IMG/VR virus record: IMGVR_UViG_3300021962_007582
Location: 1 to 37,959 of that record
Direction: 5' to 3' (one strand)
Source of the DNA: a virus
Length of the DNA stretch: 37,959 nt
Part shown: one piece after another, positions 30,441 through 37,959 of the stretch
Layout of the letters: the number at the start of each line of letters is the position of its first letter
Numbering within the stretch: position 1 is the first letter of the stretch
Position numbers and translations under genes: made by a program
Notes under the pieces: model-generated
Told to the model about the DNA's origin: nothing
Seen by the model: the letters and a program-made list of their open reading frames with translations, nothing else
Database searches by the model: none

Positions 30441-31216
30441 TAAAAATCAGTCACGAAATACCGAAAGCATTATTTGACCGTCATGATTCTATTTCAGACT
30501 ATCCTTATGTATTAGGTCATTTGTTAAATCTAGATACAGAGTATGCTGATTTTTATAAACAAAAATTACAGACAGTAGATTATTCTATACTAGATAATTC
30601 AGCGTTTGAATTAGGTAAATCCATTCCAATGGAAGAACTGTATGAGTTGGGTAGGGAGTATAATCCTACTCATCTCGTACTTCCTGACGTAGTAAATGAT
30701 CATAACCAGACCTTAGATAATGCTAAAGAGTATTTAGCTAGGTACGGTGAGGATAAGCAAAAGCTTATCGGTGTCTGTCAAGGAGATACTTTTGAGCAAA
30801 TTGCTGATTGTATTGATTTTTATATGCAGAAGGATGTGGATATTATTGCACTACCTTTCGATCTAGTAAAAGATTCAGACTACATTACTGTGAGATTTAG
30901 ATTTTTAAACTGGTGGTATAGTAATAGGTTTAAGTTTACAGGAAGAACTCCTAAATTTCATTTACTGGGTTGTCAGAATCCTGTAGAGTTTTCTCTCTTT
31001 AAGTATAACCAGAAACATATTTCAAGATTTATTTACTCTTTAGATACAAGTTCTCCTGTTATAAACGGGTGGATAGGTAACGAATTAGGTCCTCACGGGT
31101 TAATTGTACCGAAACCAAAAGCTAAACTTGCAGATAATCTTGATATTACCCTAACACAAGATCAAGTTGATCTTATTTATAAAAACGTAAAAACCTTTCG
31201 TCAATATGTCAATTAA
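30437..31216 (+). CDS. dpdA: DpdA-like DNA 7-deazaguanine transglycosylase
   Basis: 259 aa, TGT-like TIM barrel. Catalytic features: ILDNSAFELG puts D53 where tRNA-guanine transglycosylase has its general-base Asp (DSGGF); VLPDVVNDH and LIGVCQGDTFEQI follow the TGT pattern (xGxxQG); YSLDTSSPVING places D203 at the nucleophile position (TGT: DxxxPTRxxRxG). The CxCxxC zinc site of tRNA enzymes is absent. By family knowledge DpdA exchanges guanine in DNA for a 7-deazaguanine base. The neighbours queC, queF and a formyltransferase support DNA modification. The DpdA subfamily cannot be fixed by eye. It overlaps both neighbours. Confidence 0.8.
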   Translation: MIKISHEIPKALFDRHDSISDYPYVLGHLLNLDTEYADFYKQKLQTVDYSILDNSAFELGKSIPMEELYELGREYNPTHLVLPDVVNDHNQTLDNAKEYLARYGEDKQKLIGVCQGDTFEQIADCIDFYMQKDVDIIALPFDLVKDSDYITVRFRFLNWWYSNRFKFTGRTPKFHLLGCQNPVEFSLFKYNQKHISRFIYSLDTSSPVINGWIGNELGPHGLIVPKPKAKLADNLDITLTQDQVDLIYKNVKTFRQYVN

Positions 31217-32126
31217 TAACATGTCAGAAGCCGCCGCTAGATCTCTAGGTTCGGCTAATAGCTACGCAGTTTATACAGATAAGTTTGACCCTAGTCAACT
31301 CAATCCCATGCCCCGTATTCTCGCTCGTCAAGATTGGGGTATTACTGGAAATGAATTTACAGGTTATGATACTTGGCATTGCCATGAAGCTACGTTTCTT
31401 CTTAGCAATGGATTACCTGTAGCAGGTACTTTAAAGATCGTATGTCCATCTGATTCGGAATTTATGGTAGAGTCAAAATCTTTTAAGCTCTACTTAAATA
31501 CTTTCGATATGTGTAAAATGGGAGATACGATTAGTGAAGCAAGTAGAAACTACGAAAATCAAGTTAGAAAGGATATTAGCGATTGTATTAAAGCTCCAGT
31601 AAAAGTTACTTTTTTTAATTCTGGAGAAGATGAAGAATTGCAAGCAGATCCAGCACAGGGTTTTATCGATCTTTACAAGTCTATTTCCGACGAAGCATTA
31701 GCTACTATGGAAATCACTGATTATAATGCTTCAGGGAAGTATGAAATTATATTGCAGGACGGAGAAATAGGAGAAGATGCTTCTTATTTTACTAACGTGT
31801 TAAGATCTCGTTGCAGACATACTAAGCAAAAAGATACCGGTGCTGCTTACTTTCGAATTATAACTAAAGAAGGATCTGTAAGCCAAACAGAACTTTTAAA
31901 ACTTGTTATTTCTCTAAGGGAAGTAAATGAATTCCATGAGTTCTGCGCTGAAAAACTCTATACTGAGATTATGTCTAACCCTTTAGTACAGGATTGCTGT
32001 GTGATGCTACTCTATGCACGCAGAGGGTCTTTGGATATTTGTCCAGTTCGAGCTAGTAGAGAGTCTTTAATTCCTGAGGCTTTGAGTTCTGCAAAATATT
32101 ATACTAAAAAAGCAATGGGACAATGA
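31206..32126 (+). CDS. queF: 7-cyano-7-deazaguanine reductase, QueF
   Basis: 306 aa, the length of long (E. coli type) QueF. NADPH-dependent reduction of preQ0 to preQ1. The family motif FMVESKSFKLYLNTF is present, the catalytic Cys is C203 in LRSRCRHTKQKD with D210 seven residues on (as C190/D197 in E. coli), and LREVNEFHEFCAEKLY follows the His/Glu helix. The presence of QueF implies that the modification goes beyond preQ0 to the aminomethyl stage. It overlaps dpdA by 11 nt and the next gene by 4 nt. An alternative start at 31221 (MSEAA) is possible. Confidence 0.88.
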   Translation: MSINNMSEAAARSLGSANSYAVYTDKFDPSQLNPMPRILARQDWGITGNEFTGYDTWHCHEATFLLSNGLPVAGTLKIVCPSDSEFMVESKSFKLYLNTFDMCKMGDTISEASRNYENQVRKDISDCIKAPVKVTFFNSGEDEELQADPAQGFIDLYKSISDEALATMEITDYNASGKYEIILQDGEIGEDASYFTNVLRSRCRHTKQKDTGAAYFRIITKEGSVSQTELLKLVISLREVNEFHEFCAEKLYTEIMSNPLVQDCCVMLLYARRGSLDICPVRASRESLIPEALSSAKYYTKKAMGQ

Positions 32127-32683
32127 TAAAAGTACAAGAAGACTGGGGAGTACTAGTATCACAGACTGGATCGGAGATTATTGCGATAAGTAAAAAGATT
32201 AGGTTTCTCCCAAGTCTTCTTGTAACTAATCATCTATCTAGGATACCTCAAGATAACTTGAGATTCTTTGGAGAAAACGGTGTGACAATAAGATCGACAC
32301 CCTTTAGACCTACTCTCGAAGATTATCTTATTCCAGAATTGCTAGAAAAGAAGTTAATTACCTTACACGGCTTTTTGAGAATACTACCCCCTGCTTTCTT
32401 TCAGCAATATGCCGGAGAGCTGTATAACGGTCATCCTGGACTAATCAACCACTTTCCAGAGCTTAAAGGAAAAGATCCTCAGGTTAGAGCCTGGGAAGGA
32501 AATTACGGTATAGTAGGTTCGGTAGTACATAAGGTAATAGAGGGTGTAGATGAAGGAGAAATAGTCAGGTATGCTGCTACCCCTAATACAGCTCGAAGTT
32601 TAGACGATATGTATGCCCTACTTCGAGAAACTTCTCTCGATGCCTGGGAGAGATTTTTTAAGAATAATTGGAACTTTGAATAA
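32123..32683 (+). CDS. dpdN: PurN-fold formyltransferase, DpdN-like (predicted preQ1 formylation)
   Basis: 186 aa. The formyltransferase fold is recognised by ITLHGFLRILPPAFFQQY, then LYNGHPGLINHFPELKG and the GVDEGEIV end strand. The catalytic set of GAR-type enzymes is kept: N102 and H104 in NGH, D143 in VDEG. It has no purine-pathway neighbours but overlaps queF by 4 nt in a 7-deazaguanine DNA-modification operon. A PurN-like enzyme called DpdN was predicted in published work to formylate the aminomethyl group of preQ1 in DNA, so the same role is most likely here. A purine salvage role remains possible. Confidence 0.72.
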   Translation: MIKVQEDWGVLVSQTGSEIIAISKKIRFLPSLLVTNHLSRIPQDNLRFFGENGVTIRSTPFRPTLEDYLIPELLEKKLITLHGFLRILPPAFFQQYAGELYNGHPGLINHFPELKGKDPQVRAWEGNYGIVGSVVHKVIEGVDEGEIVRYAATPNTARSLDDMYALLRETSLDAWERFFKNNWNFE

Positions 32684-32698
32684 AAGTACTTACTTTTA
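32666..32698 (+). promoter_or_regulatory. Bacteroidota-type promoter
   Basis: AATTG (32666-32670), exactly 20 nt, then TACTTTTA (32691-32698), 13 nt before ATG 32712. The -33 box overlaps the dpdN end. Likely drives the P-loop and folE genes. Confidence 0.55.
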
Positions 32699-32711
32699 AG
32701 AAAACATCTTC

Positions 32712-33230
32712 ATGAAAATACTCATTGGCTCTCACGGAACTGGAAAGACTACATTACTAAAGGAGGTAGCTACTCGATTTCCGGATTATTATGTTACAGA
32801 CGGATTCTCTAGACCCGTTTCTAAGATTGCTAAATATTTAGAGTTTTCAAACAACGAAAAGCAGTTTGTAATTAATGAACTATCTGCTTGGGCTTATCAA
32901 AACTATCTATCTCATAAAAATGTAATAAGTACCCGGAGTGTTGTAGACTGTATTATATACTCTCAAATAGTAGCTCCTGATGTAGACGTTAAAGCAATGT
33001 TAGACTTATTCCAACAAACTAAAGAGCAAGTAGAGTATTTTTTCTATATTCCTATCGAGTTTGCTTATGTAGTAGATGATGAAAGACCTGATGGTGTGTG
33101 GCAAGAGTTACAAGCTAAGATCGATAAAGTTATACAAGATTTTATCAAAGAGTATATTCCTGCAGAAAAAATTATAACTTTAACAGGAACAGTAGAAGAA
33201 CGTTTAAACCAAATATCTTTATACCTATAA
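32712..33230 (+). CDS. P-loop NTPase (AAA_28 / NadR-like)
   Basis: 172 aa. Walker A SHGTGKTT (residues 8-15) at the very start, a VISTRSVVDCIIYSQ Walker B-type strand and EQVEYFFYIPIEFAYVVDDE as a late core strand. This organisation is that of small nucleotide or nucleoside kinases of the AAA_28/NadR-like group. The substrate cannot be read from the sequence; nucleotide metabolism is likely given the neighbouring folE and dCTP deaminase-like genes. It begins 13 nt after a host-like promoter and ends 3 nt before folE. Confidence 0.6.
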   Translation: MKILIGSHGTGKTTLLKEVATRFPDYYVTDGFSRPVSKIAKYLEFSNNEKQFVINELSAWAYQNYLSHKNVISTRSVVDCIIYSQIVAPDVDVKAMLDLFQQTKEQVEYFFYIPIEFAYVVDDERPDGVWQELQAKIDKVIQDFIKEYIPAEKIITLTGTVEERLNQISLYL

Positions 33231-33233
33231 TTT

Positions 33234-33944
33234 ATGAGTAGAGACAAACATATTGAGATTGAAAAGTTAGAACTAGCACAAGCTGGTCATGCAAATGGTA
33301 TTAGTCTTCAGTTGAAAGAAGCTATTGAGAATGGAAGTCATAAACTAAGTGATTATGACAAGCATCAGATTATCGAAGAAGCTGCACTTTACTACGGTAA
33401 GTTTCTTACTGCACTCGGTGTAGATTGGGAAAATGATCCTAATAGCTCTAATACTCCTAAGAGAGTTGCTAAGGCTTACGTAAACGATCTATGGAAAGGT
33501 AGGTACGAGCAACTAGACTCTGTTACTAGCTTTCCTGCCGACGGCTACGACGGTGTAGTTTTCGAAGGAGGTATTCCTATTACAAGCATGTGTAGTCACC
33601 ACCATCAGACTATTAACGGACTATGTCATATTGCTTATGTACCTACCCTAGAAAGTAGGGTAGTAGGTCTAAGCAAGCTAAACCGTATTGTAGAGCATTT
33701 TAGTAGACGAGGTGCAATTCAAGAGCAGCTAACTGTAGCTATTCATAACGCTGTAGATAAGATCTGTGAAGGTAATATTGGTGTAGCTGTAATGATTGAA
33801 GCAACCCATAACTGCGTAAGCTGTAGAGGGGTTAAACATCAGGGTGCTAGCATGAAAACTTCTAAACTCTCAGGATGCTTCCTCGAAGAAGATGCAGCTA
33901 GAGCTGAATTTTATGAGTTTATTAAAGGGTATCCAAGAAGATGA
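33234..33944 (+). CDS. folE: GTP cyclohydrolase I, FolE
   Basis: 236 aa. Converts GTP to dihydroneopterin triphosphate, the entry step to preQ0. Signature blocks: SNTPKRVAKAYVNDLW, MCSHHHQTINGLCHIAYVP with zinc ligands C120 and H123, VVGLSKLNRIVEHFSRRGAI, the QEQLT helix and THNCVSCRGVKHQGASMKTS with C194 as third zinc ligand. The N-terminus is about 40 residues longer than minimal forms and is helical. The ATGA overlap with the next small gene indicates coupling. Together with QueD, QueE, QueC and QueF the phage has the complete path from GTP to preQ1. Confidence 0.95.
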   Translation: MSRDKHIEIEKLELAQAGHANGISLQLKEAIENGSHKLSDYDKHQIIEEAALYYGKFLTALGVDWENDPNSSNTPKRVAKAYVNDLWKGRYEQLDSVTSFPADGYDGVVFEGGIPITSMCSHHHQTINGLCHIAYVPTLESRVVGLSKLNRIVEHFSRRGAIQEQLTVAIHNAVDKICEGNIGVAVMIEATHNCVSCRGVKHQGASMKTSKLSGCFLEEDAARAEFYEFIKGYPRR

Positions 33945-34108
33945 GAGCAGAGGGATTAGGAGATACGGTTGCTAGAGTAATGAAGTTTTTCTATATTGAT
34001 AGACTAGCAGAAAAGATTGCTCATATGTTGGGTTATGAAGATTGCGGCTGTACTAGAAGAAAGACTTTATTAAATAAATTATTTCCTTATAAAAAGAAAA
34101 AGAAATAG
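33941..34108 (+). CDS. 55-aa small protein with CGC-RR-LFPY motif
   Basis: Overlaps the folE stop (ATGA). Begins MRAEGLGDTVARVMKFFYID and ends GYEDCGCTRRKTLLNKLFPY followed by a run of Lys. The GLGDT start and CGCxxRxxxLNxLFPY end look like a small protein family I recall from Bacteroidota phages. Two close cysteines could form a metal site or disulfide. Function unknown. Confidence 0.6.
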   Translation: MRAEGLGDTVARVMKFFYIDRLAEKIAHMLGYEDCGCTRRKTLLNKLFPYKKKKK

Positions 34109-34110
34109 AT

Positions 34111-34644
34111 ATGTTAAATGCACAGCAAATCCTTGAAGAAGGACTTCTTAAGCTTGATGAAAGTAAAGGTAAAGTAGCTCAAGTAGGTTACGATCTAACT
34201 TTGAAAGCGGTAAATATAGTAGGAGATCCGAACAATGACGGAAACCTTGTTTACAGAACATATAAAATAGGTAAAGTTCTAAAGGATAAAACTGAGCTTA
34301 CTACCTATACTCCTATTGAAACTAAAAACGTAGACGGAATAGAAGGGTGGCTCTTATATCCAGGTACATACGATATAGAATTCTGGGAAGGATGCAAGAT
34401 TCCAGACAATCGTGTTGCATTTATTAAGCAGCGATCTTCTATGTGGCGTAACGGCACATTAATTAATAGTCCTGTATTTGATCCTGGTTTTCAAACAGAT
34501 AACATGGGAACCATTATGCTGGTAACCGAAACGATATTTATTGAGAAGGATGCTCGTGTAGCTCAGATATATTTTCATGAATGTATCTCTGCTGAAAAAT
34601 ACGACGGTCAGTGGCAGAATGATAAACAAAGAAGTAGCCTATAA
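34111..34644 (+). CDS. dCTP deaminase / dUTPase-superfamily protein
   Basis: 177 aa. Trimeric dUTPase fold: AQVGYDLTL (first strand), IPDNRVAFIKQRSSMWRNGT with the RSS substrate loop, FDPGFQTDNMGTI and KDARVAQIYFHE, ending EKYDGQWQNDK, where YDGxWQ is typical of dCTP deaminases. The enzyme would deaminate dCTP to dUTP or hydrolyse dUTP for thymidylate supply. Deaminase versus diphosphatase cannot be separated with confidence; the YDGQWQ end favours deaminase. It starts 2 nt after the 55-aa gene. Confidence 0.75.
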   Translation: MLNAQQILEEGLLKLDESKGKVAQVGYDLTLKAVNIVGDPNNDGNLVYRTYKIGKVLKDKTELTTYTPIETKNVDGIEGWLLYPGTYDIEFWEGCKIPDNRVAFIKQRSSMWRNGTLINSPVFDPGFQTDNMGTIMLVTETIFIEKDARVAQIYFHECISAEKYDGQWQNDKQRSSL

Positions 34645-34655
34645 AATATTTAATT

Positions 34656-34826
34656 ATGCAACCTAAAGAAAGCAAAACAAACTGGCATTTTAGAATTAGT
34701 ATAATCAAGTCAGTAATTAGAATATTTGCTGGGCTAGCATTACTGTATGCAGATCAATGGTATTTTAATACTGCAGGCGGATTACTGATTGGAGCTGAAA
34801 TACTAGGTATCCTAGAAGAACTTTAA
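34656..34826 (+). CDS. 56-aa small membrane protein
   Basis: Fills the gap between its neighbours; its stop is followed directly by the next ATG. One or two hydrophobic helices (SVIRIFAGLALLYAD and GGLLIGAEILGILEEL). The Ile-rich end AEILGILEEL looks like a short conserved membrane protein of phages. Function unknown. Confidence 0.55.
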   Translation: MQPKESKTNWHFRISIIKSVIRIFAGLALLYADQWYFNTAGGLLIGAEILGILEEL

Positions 34827-35846
34827 ATGCGATTAGACAAGTACAATAAGTTAAAGCTTAAATTTGAAATATTTAAGTTAGAGCAGAATTATTTTACCCT
34901 AGATAAAATTTTATACTATTTTTCTTTCTTAGGTAATATCTTTTTGATCTACTTCGGGTATTTCTTTGTTAAGTCTATTACTAATAGTATACCTACTCTT
35001 TTTCCATTTCAGGATATTTTTTTTACTATTTTTATAGCCCTATTTTTAACAGGTTATGAGCTAACAAAAAGATTTGCTTTAGAACAGCTATCTTTTAGCG
35101 TTTTGCAAATTAAAAAATTTACTGCGTCTATTTTTATTGGACTTGTAGTGTGTACTGTACTAGTAGCTGGAAGCTTTTACTTGTCTATTAAAGGAGCTCA
35201 TAGATTAGTTAGTAACATAGAATCTATTGAAAATGTAACAGACTCGGTAGTTGCCCGTAGAGTAGATTCCGTTGCTAAGTACTACGATAAAGAAATTCAG
35301 TTTTACCGTACACAGTCGGGAGCTAGAAGGGAAGATAGACGGTACAGAGATTCTGTTGTGAATGTCTTAGAACAAACTAAACAGATTAAGGTTGAGCAGA
35401 TAGAATCCAAGACACAGAATAAGTCCGCTAATAAATTAGAAGAGAATAAAGAAAACTCACAGGCATTTTTGTTTATAACTATTTTTCTAGAACTATTAAT
35501 TCTAATAGGAGTAGGGTTTGATGCATACTATACTATAGGAAGTTACGAAGAGACAAAAAGATTAATGCAAACTCCTAAATTTAAACAGTTGGAATTGCAT
35601 TTAAAACTTCTTAAATTGTACTATCAGAACGGTAAGAAAACTGTAGGAGATCCTACATTAGCTTTCAGTAAATTTAAAACTCTTGTAGAAGCTCAAGGTA
35701 TTTACTGTAGTCAAAAAGAATTAAAAAACTTTATTACTATCTGCCAAGAATTAGATATTACTAGAGATTATAGAGCAAAGAAAAAAGAGTTTATACTCTC
35801 CTATCAACAAGCTAGAGAATTAATAGAGAATCAAGAATTAGTATGA
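34827..35846 (+). CDS. Large multi-pass membrane protein with cytoplasmic coiled coil
   Basis: 339 aa. Transmembrane helices at about 28-50, 60-78, 98-118 and 213-236; a charged coiled-coil region (about 120-210, KYYDKEIQFYRTQSGARRED and onward) lies between the third and fourth, and a helical C-terminal ~100 residues end LSYQQARELIENQELV. Not a recognised family. It begins immediately after the 56-aa membrane gene and overlaps the DNA polymerase by 4 nt, so it is produced with the polymerase. An anchor for replication at the membrane or a superinfection-related role are guesses. Confidence 0.6.
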   Translation: MRLDKYNKLKLKFEIFKLEQNYFTLDKILYYFSFLGNIFLIYFGYFFVKSITNSIPTLFPFQDIFFTIFIALFLTGYELTKRFALEQLSFSVLQIKKFTASIFIGLVVCTVLVAGSFYLSIKGAHRLVSNIESIENVTDSVVARRVDSVAKYYDKEIQFYRTQSGARREDRRYRDSVVNVLEQTKQIKVEQIESKTQNKSANKLEENKENSQAFLFITIFLELLILIGVGFDAYYTIGSYEETKRLMQTPKFKQLELHLKLLKLYYQNGKKTVGDPTLAFSKFKTLVEAQGIYCSQKELKNFITICQELDITRDYRAKKKEFILSYQQARELIENQELV

Positions 35847-37959
35847 TACAACAAAAAAGTTATGTAACTGTCAACAGTAAAGAAACCTTAAAAGAACTAA
35901 TTCAACATATTAGAGAAAGTGAATACATAGCTTTCGATACTGAGACCGATAGTCTGAATATGAGAAAAGGACAGATTATCGGTTTTTCTGTATCGGGAGA
36001 GATAGGTAAAGGTTTCTATATGCCTACAATGGTATGGAATGTAGAAAAAGGAAGATTAGAAGAGGTTCAGATTGAGAGTAAAGGCGCTCACGAATTAGCT
36101 AAATTTGTGATTAACCAACTTACTAGTAAAAAGCTTATCTGCCATAATGCTTCGTTTGACTTACGTTACGTAAAGAATTTCTACGGTATCAATTTACTTC
36201 CCTCCCTTCACGCAGATACTTCTCTCTTAGTACATACGGTAAAAGAAGAGGGGGCATTTGGTTACGGAACTCCTTTCGGTTTGAAATCAATCGCTATAAT
36301 GGTTCAAAAAGAGATTGGATTAGACGTAGAAACTGAAGCTAACGAAGAACAGCTAGCTCTTAAGGATAGTATTAAAGCTAACGGCGGGTCTACTTCTAAA
36401 GATAATTATGAAATCTATAAAGCAGATCTAGAGATTTTATCTAGGTATGCTGCAGCTGATACTGACCTTACCTTACGTGTCTACAATCATTTTCTTAAAG
36501 TTTTAATTGAAGAAGGACTTGAAAAGTTTTTCTTTGAAGATGAAGTAATGCCAGTGTATAGGGAAGTTACTATACCGATGGAAGAGCACGGTATTAGGCT
36601 CGATATTGCTTTACTAGAAGAGACACGAGGTAAGATTACTATTGATCTTGAAGAACAGGCTACCTTGGTAGTTCAAGAACTTTTAAAAGAGCCAAAAGTT
36701 AGAGGTTGGATAATAGATCAAGCTGTAGAGGCTTATCCGCCTAAGAGTAAAGGTGCTTTTGCTCAAAGGTTGCTAGAGCAAAATAACTTAGAGTTACCTA
36801 GATCTGAAAAGACAGGTAAGTTTACTATTAACAAAGCAGCTTTACTAGGATTACCAGATTCTTCTATAAAGGATTTCTTAATAACAGGTGAGATAAATTA
36901 CTTAAATAAAGATCAAATAGTAAGAACTAGCTTATCTCTTTGGAAAGAAGATAACAGTGGGCAGTTCTTTAATATTCAATCTAAAGATCAAATGGGTAAG
37001 ATAGCTTTTGATGTAATGGGAGAGAAACCTATCTCTTCTACGACTAAAGGCAAGCCTCAATTTGACGAAGATATGATACAGTCTATTAAGGATAAGTATA
37101 GCTGGGCAAAGCATCTACGACTCTACAACAAACTAACTAAGATTAAGACTGCGTACGTAGATCGATTTTTAGATGCAGCAGAAGGAGATAGGTTCTACCC
37201 GTACTTTAAGCAAAACGGAACTGTATCAGGAAGGTATGGTTCAGATATGCAGCAACTACCTAAACCGTTAGAGCCAGGCCAAGACGAACAAATTATTATA
37301 GACTATGCTAATTTAGTTAGAGCATTTTTTATTGCTGACGAAGGTACTAAAATCCTAGATACTGACTATGCATCTCTAGAACCGAGAGTTTTTGCGACTG
37401 TAGCAGGAGATCAAGGATTGAAAGATATCTTTAATAACGATCTTGATTTTTATTCCCATATTGCTATTAAGACTGAAAAGCTGGAAGGTGTGAGTGCACA
37501 TACAAAAGCACCTAATTTTCTTAAAAAAATAGATCCGGTCAAGAGACAAACCGCAAAAGGATATGCATTAGGTGTACCGTATGGTATGTCAGGTTATGCT
37601 TTAGCTATGTCGCTTGGTATCGATAGGAAGGAAGGAGAAAGACTTGTAGAAGGGTATCTTAGTGGATTTCCTGAACTAAGAAAGTGGAGAGAGGATTCTC
37701 GTAAATTTATAAAAGAGAATGGTTATATTAAGAATAAGGTAGGACGTGTTAGGCATTTACCTCGAGCAAAAGAGATTTATGCTGCACTGGGGGACAAGTT
37801 GATTGAAGATTGGAAATTTAGGAAAGAACTAGAAAGAGAGTACGGAGTAGAGAAAACAACCGCCCTATACCGTGATTATAAGAATGCGCTTAATAACTGT
37901 TTAAACTTTCAAATTCAAAGTTATTCAGCAAGTATAGTAAACCGTGCAGCTTTACAAAT
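35843..37959 (+). CDS. polA: DNA polymerase, family A with 3'-5' exonuclease (3' end outside window)
   Basis: At least 705 codons, cut by the window end. Exonuclease domain: IAFDTETDSL (D32, E34), CHNASFDLRY (N103, D107) and YAAAD (Y202, D206), the full DEDDy set. Polymerase domain: motif A LDTDYASLEPRVFA with D508, motif B RQTAKGYALGVPYG with R568, K572, Y580 in canonical R-x3-K-x7-YG spacing. Motif C (HDE) lies beyond the window. It overlaps the preceding membrane protein by 4 nt (ATGA). It is the likely replicative polymerase of the phage, distinct from the miniature polymerase-like protein at 16462. Confidence 0.95.
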   Translation, partial: MIQQKSYVTVNSKETLKELIQHIRESEYIAFDTETDSLNMRKGQIIGFSVSGEIGKGFYMPTMVWNVEKGRLEEVQIESKGAHELAKFVINQLTSKKLICHNASFDLRYVKNFYGINLLPSLHADTSLLVHTVKEEGAFGYGTPFGLKSIAIMVQKEIGLDVETEANEEQLALKDSIKANGGSTSKDNYEIYKADLEILSRYAAADTDLTLRVYNHFLKVLIEEGLEKFFFEDEVMPVYREVTIPMEEHGIRLDIALLEETRGKITIDLEEQATLVVQELLKEPKVRGWIIDQAVEAYPPKSKGAFAQRLLEQNNLELPRSEKTGKFTINKAALLGLPDSSIKDFLITGEINYLNKDQIVRTSLSLWKEDNSGQFFNIQSKDQMGKIAFDVMGEKPISSTTKGKPQFDEDMIQSIKDKYSWAKHLRLYNKLTKIKTAYVDRFLDAAEGDRFYPYFKQNGTVSGRYGSDMQQLPKPLEPGQDEQIIIDYANLVRAFFIADEGTKILDTDYASLEPRVFATVAGDQGLKDIFNNDLDFYSHIAIKTEKLEGVSAHTKAPNFLKKIDPVKRQTAKGYALGVPYGMSGYALAMSLGIDRKEGERLVEGYLSGFPELRKWREDSRKFIKENGYIKNKVGRVRHLPRAKEIYAALGDKLIEDWKFRKELEREYGVEKTTALYRDYKNALNNCLNFQIQSYSASIVNRAALQ

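Noticed and set aside
33635-33667. CCTACCCTA...TAGGGTAGTAGG inverted repeat in folE
   Set aside because: Imperfect and inside conserved FolE coding sequence; no sign of regulatory use.
1-37959. tRNA genes, CRISPR arrays, IS elements or integrase
   Set aside because: No cloverleaf-like sequence, spaced repeat array, transposase or recombinase-integrase motif was seen; UvsX is a RecA-type protein only.

Overview
The window is a 38-kb piece of a T4-like (contractile-tailed, myovirus) bacteriophage genome. All genes are on the + strand, tightly packed and AT-rich. The host is most likely a member of the Bacteroidota. Start codons mostly lack a Shine-Dalgarno sequence and follow A/T-rich leaders, often AAGTTATG. 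Several promoters look like the Bacteroidota -33/-7 type (TTG, then about 20 nt, then TAnnTTTA). A small protein with a CCGNECRHCP core also resembles a Bacteroidota family. No tRNA, CRISPR array, integrase or insertion sequence was seen.

Layout. (1) 1-1470: the end of a sulfotransferase, then an APS kinase, an HxGH nucleotidyltransferase and a DUF2061-type membrane protein, which together look like a phage sulfate-activation and sulfation cassette. (2) 1522-16406: virion genes, comprising tail sheath, tail tube, a gp26-like baseplate/tail-chaperone protein with an apparent programmed frameshift on a run of nine T, a tape-measure-like protein, a tube-initiator-like baseplate protein, a LysM/gp53-like protein and a 1437-aa baseplate hub ending in an M15 murein peptidase. 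(3) 16462-23211: replication and repair, comprising a miniature family A polymerase-like protein, a gp32-like SSB, UvsX recombinase, DenV pyrimidine-dimer glycosylase, a 5'-3' exonuclease and a gp41-like DnaB helicase. (4) 23336-34108: nucleotide metabolism and DNA modification, comprising a B12-dependent class II ribonucleotide reductase, QueD, QueE, QueC, a DpdA-like transglycosylase, QueF, a PurN-fold formyltransferase (DpdN-like), a P-loop NTPase and FolE. Between QueE and QueC lies a block of small, mostly membrane proteins. (5) 34111-37959: a dCTP deaminase/dUTPase-like enzyme, two membrane proteins and the first 705 codons of a full-size family A DNA polymerase, cut by the window end.

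How the genes fit together. FolE, QueD, QueE, QueC and QueF form a complete route from GTP to preQ1. DpdA would exchange the deazaguanine base into DNA, and the DpdN-like enzyme would formylate the aminomethyl group. The phage probably carries 7-(formylamino)methyl-7-deazaguanine or a related base in its genome as protection from restriction. RNR and the dCTP deaminase-like protein supply dNTPs to the replisome.

Two promoter-like classes track gene function. A TATTTATnnnTATA-type element lies 23-30 nt before several virion genes and is a candidate late promoter. An AGTTG-N20-TAnnTTTA element precedes replication and metabolism genes. The most novel-looking items are the sulfation cassette, the complete preQ1/formyl-preQ1 pathway with its odd QueC, QueD and QueE variants, the frameshift before the tape measure gene, and the second, miniature family A polymerase.
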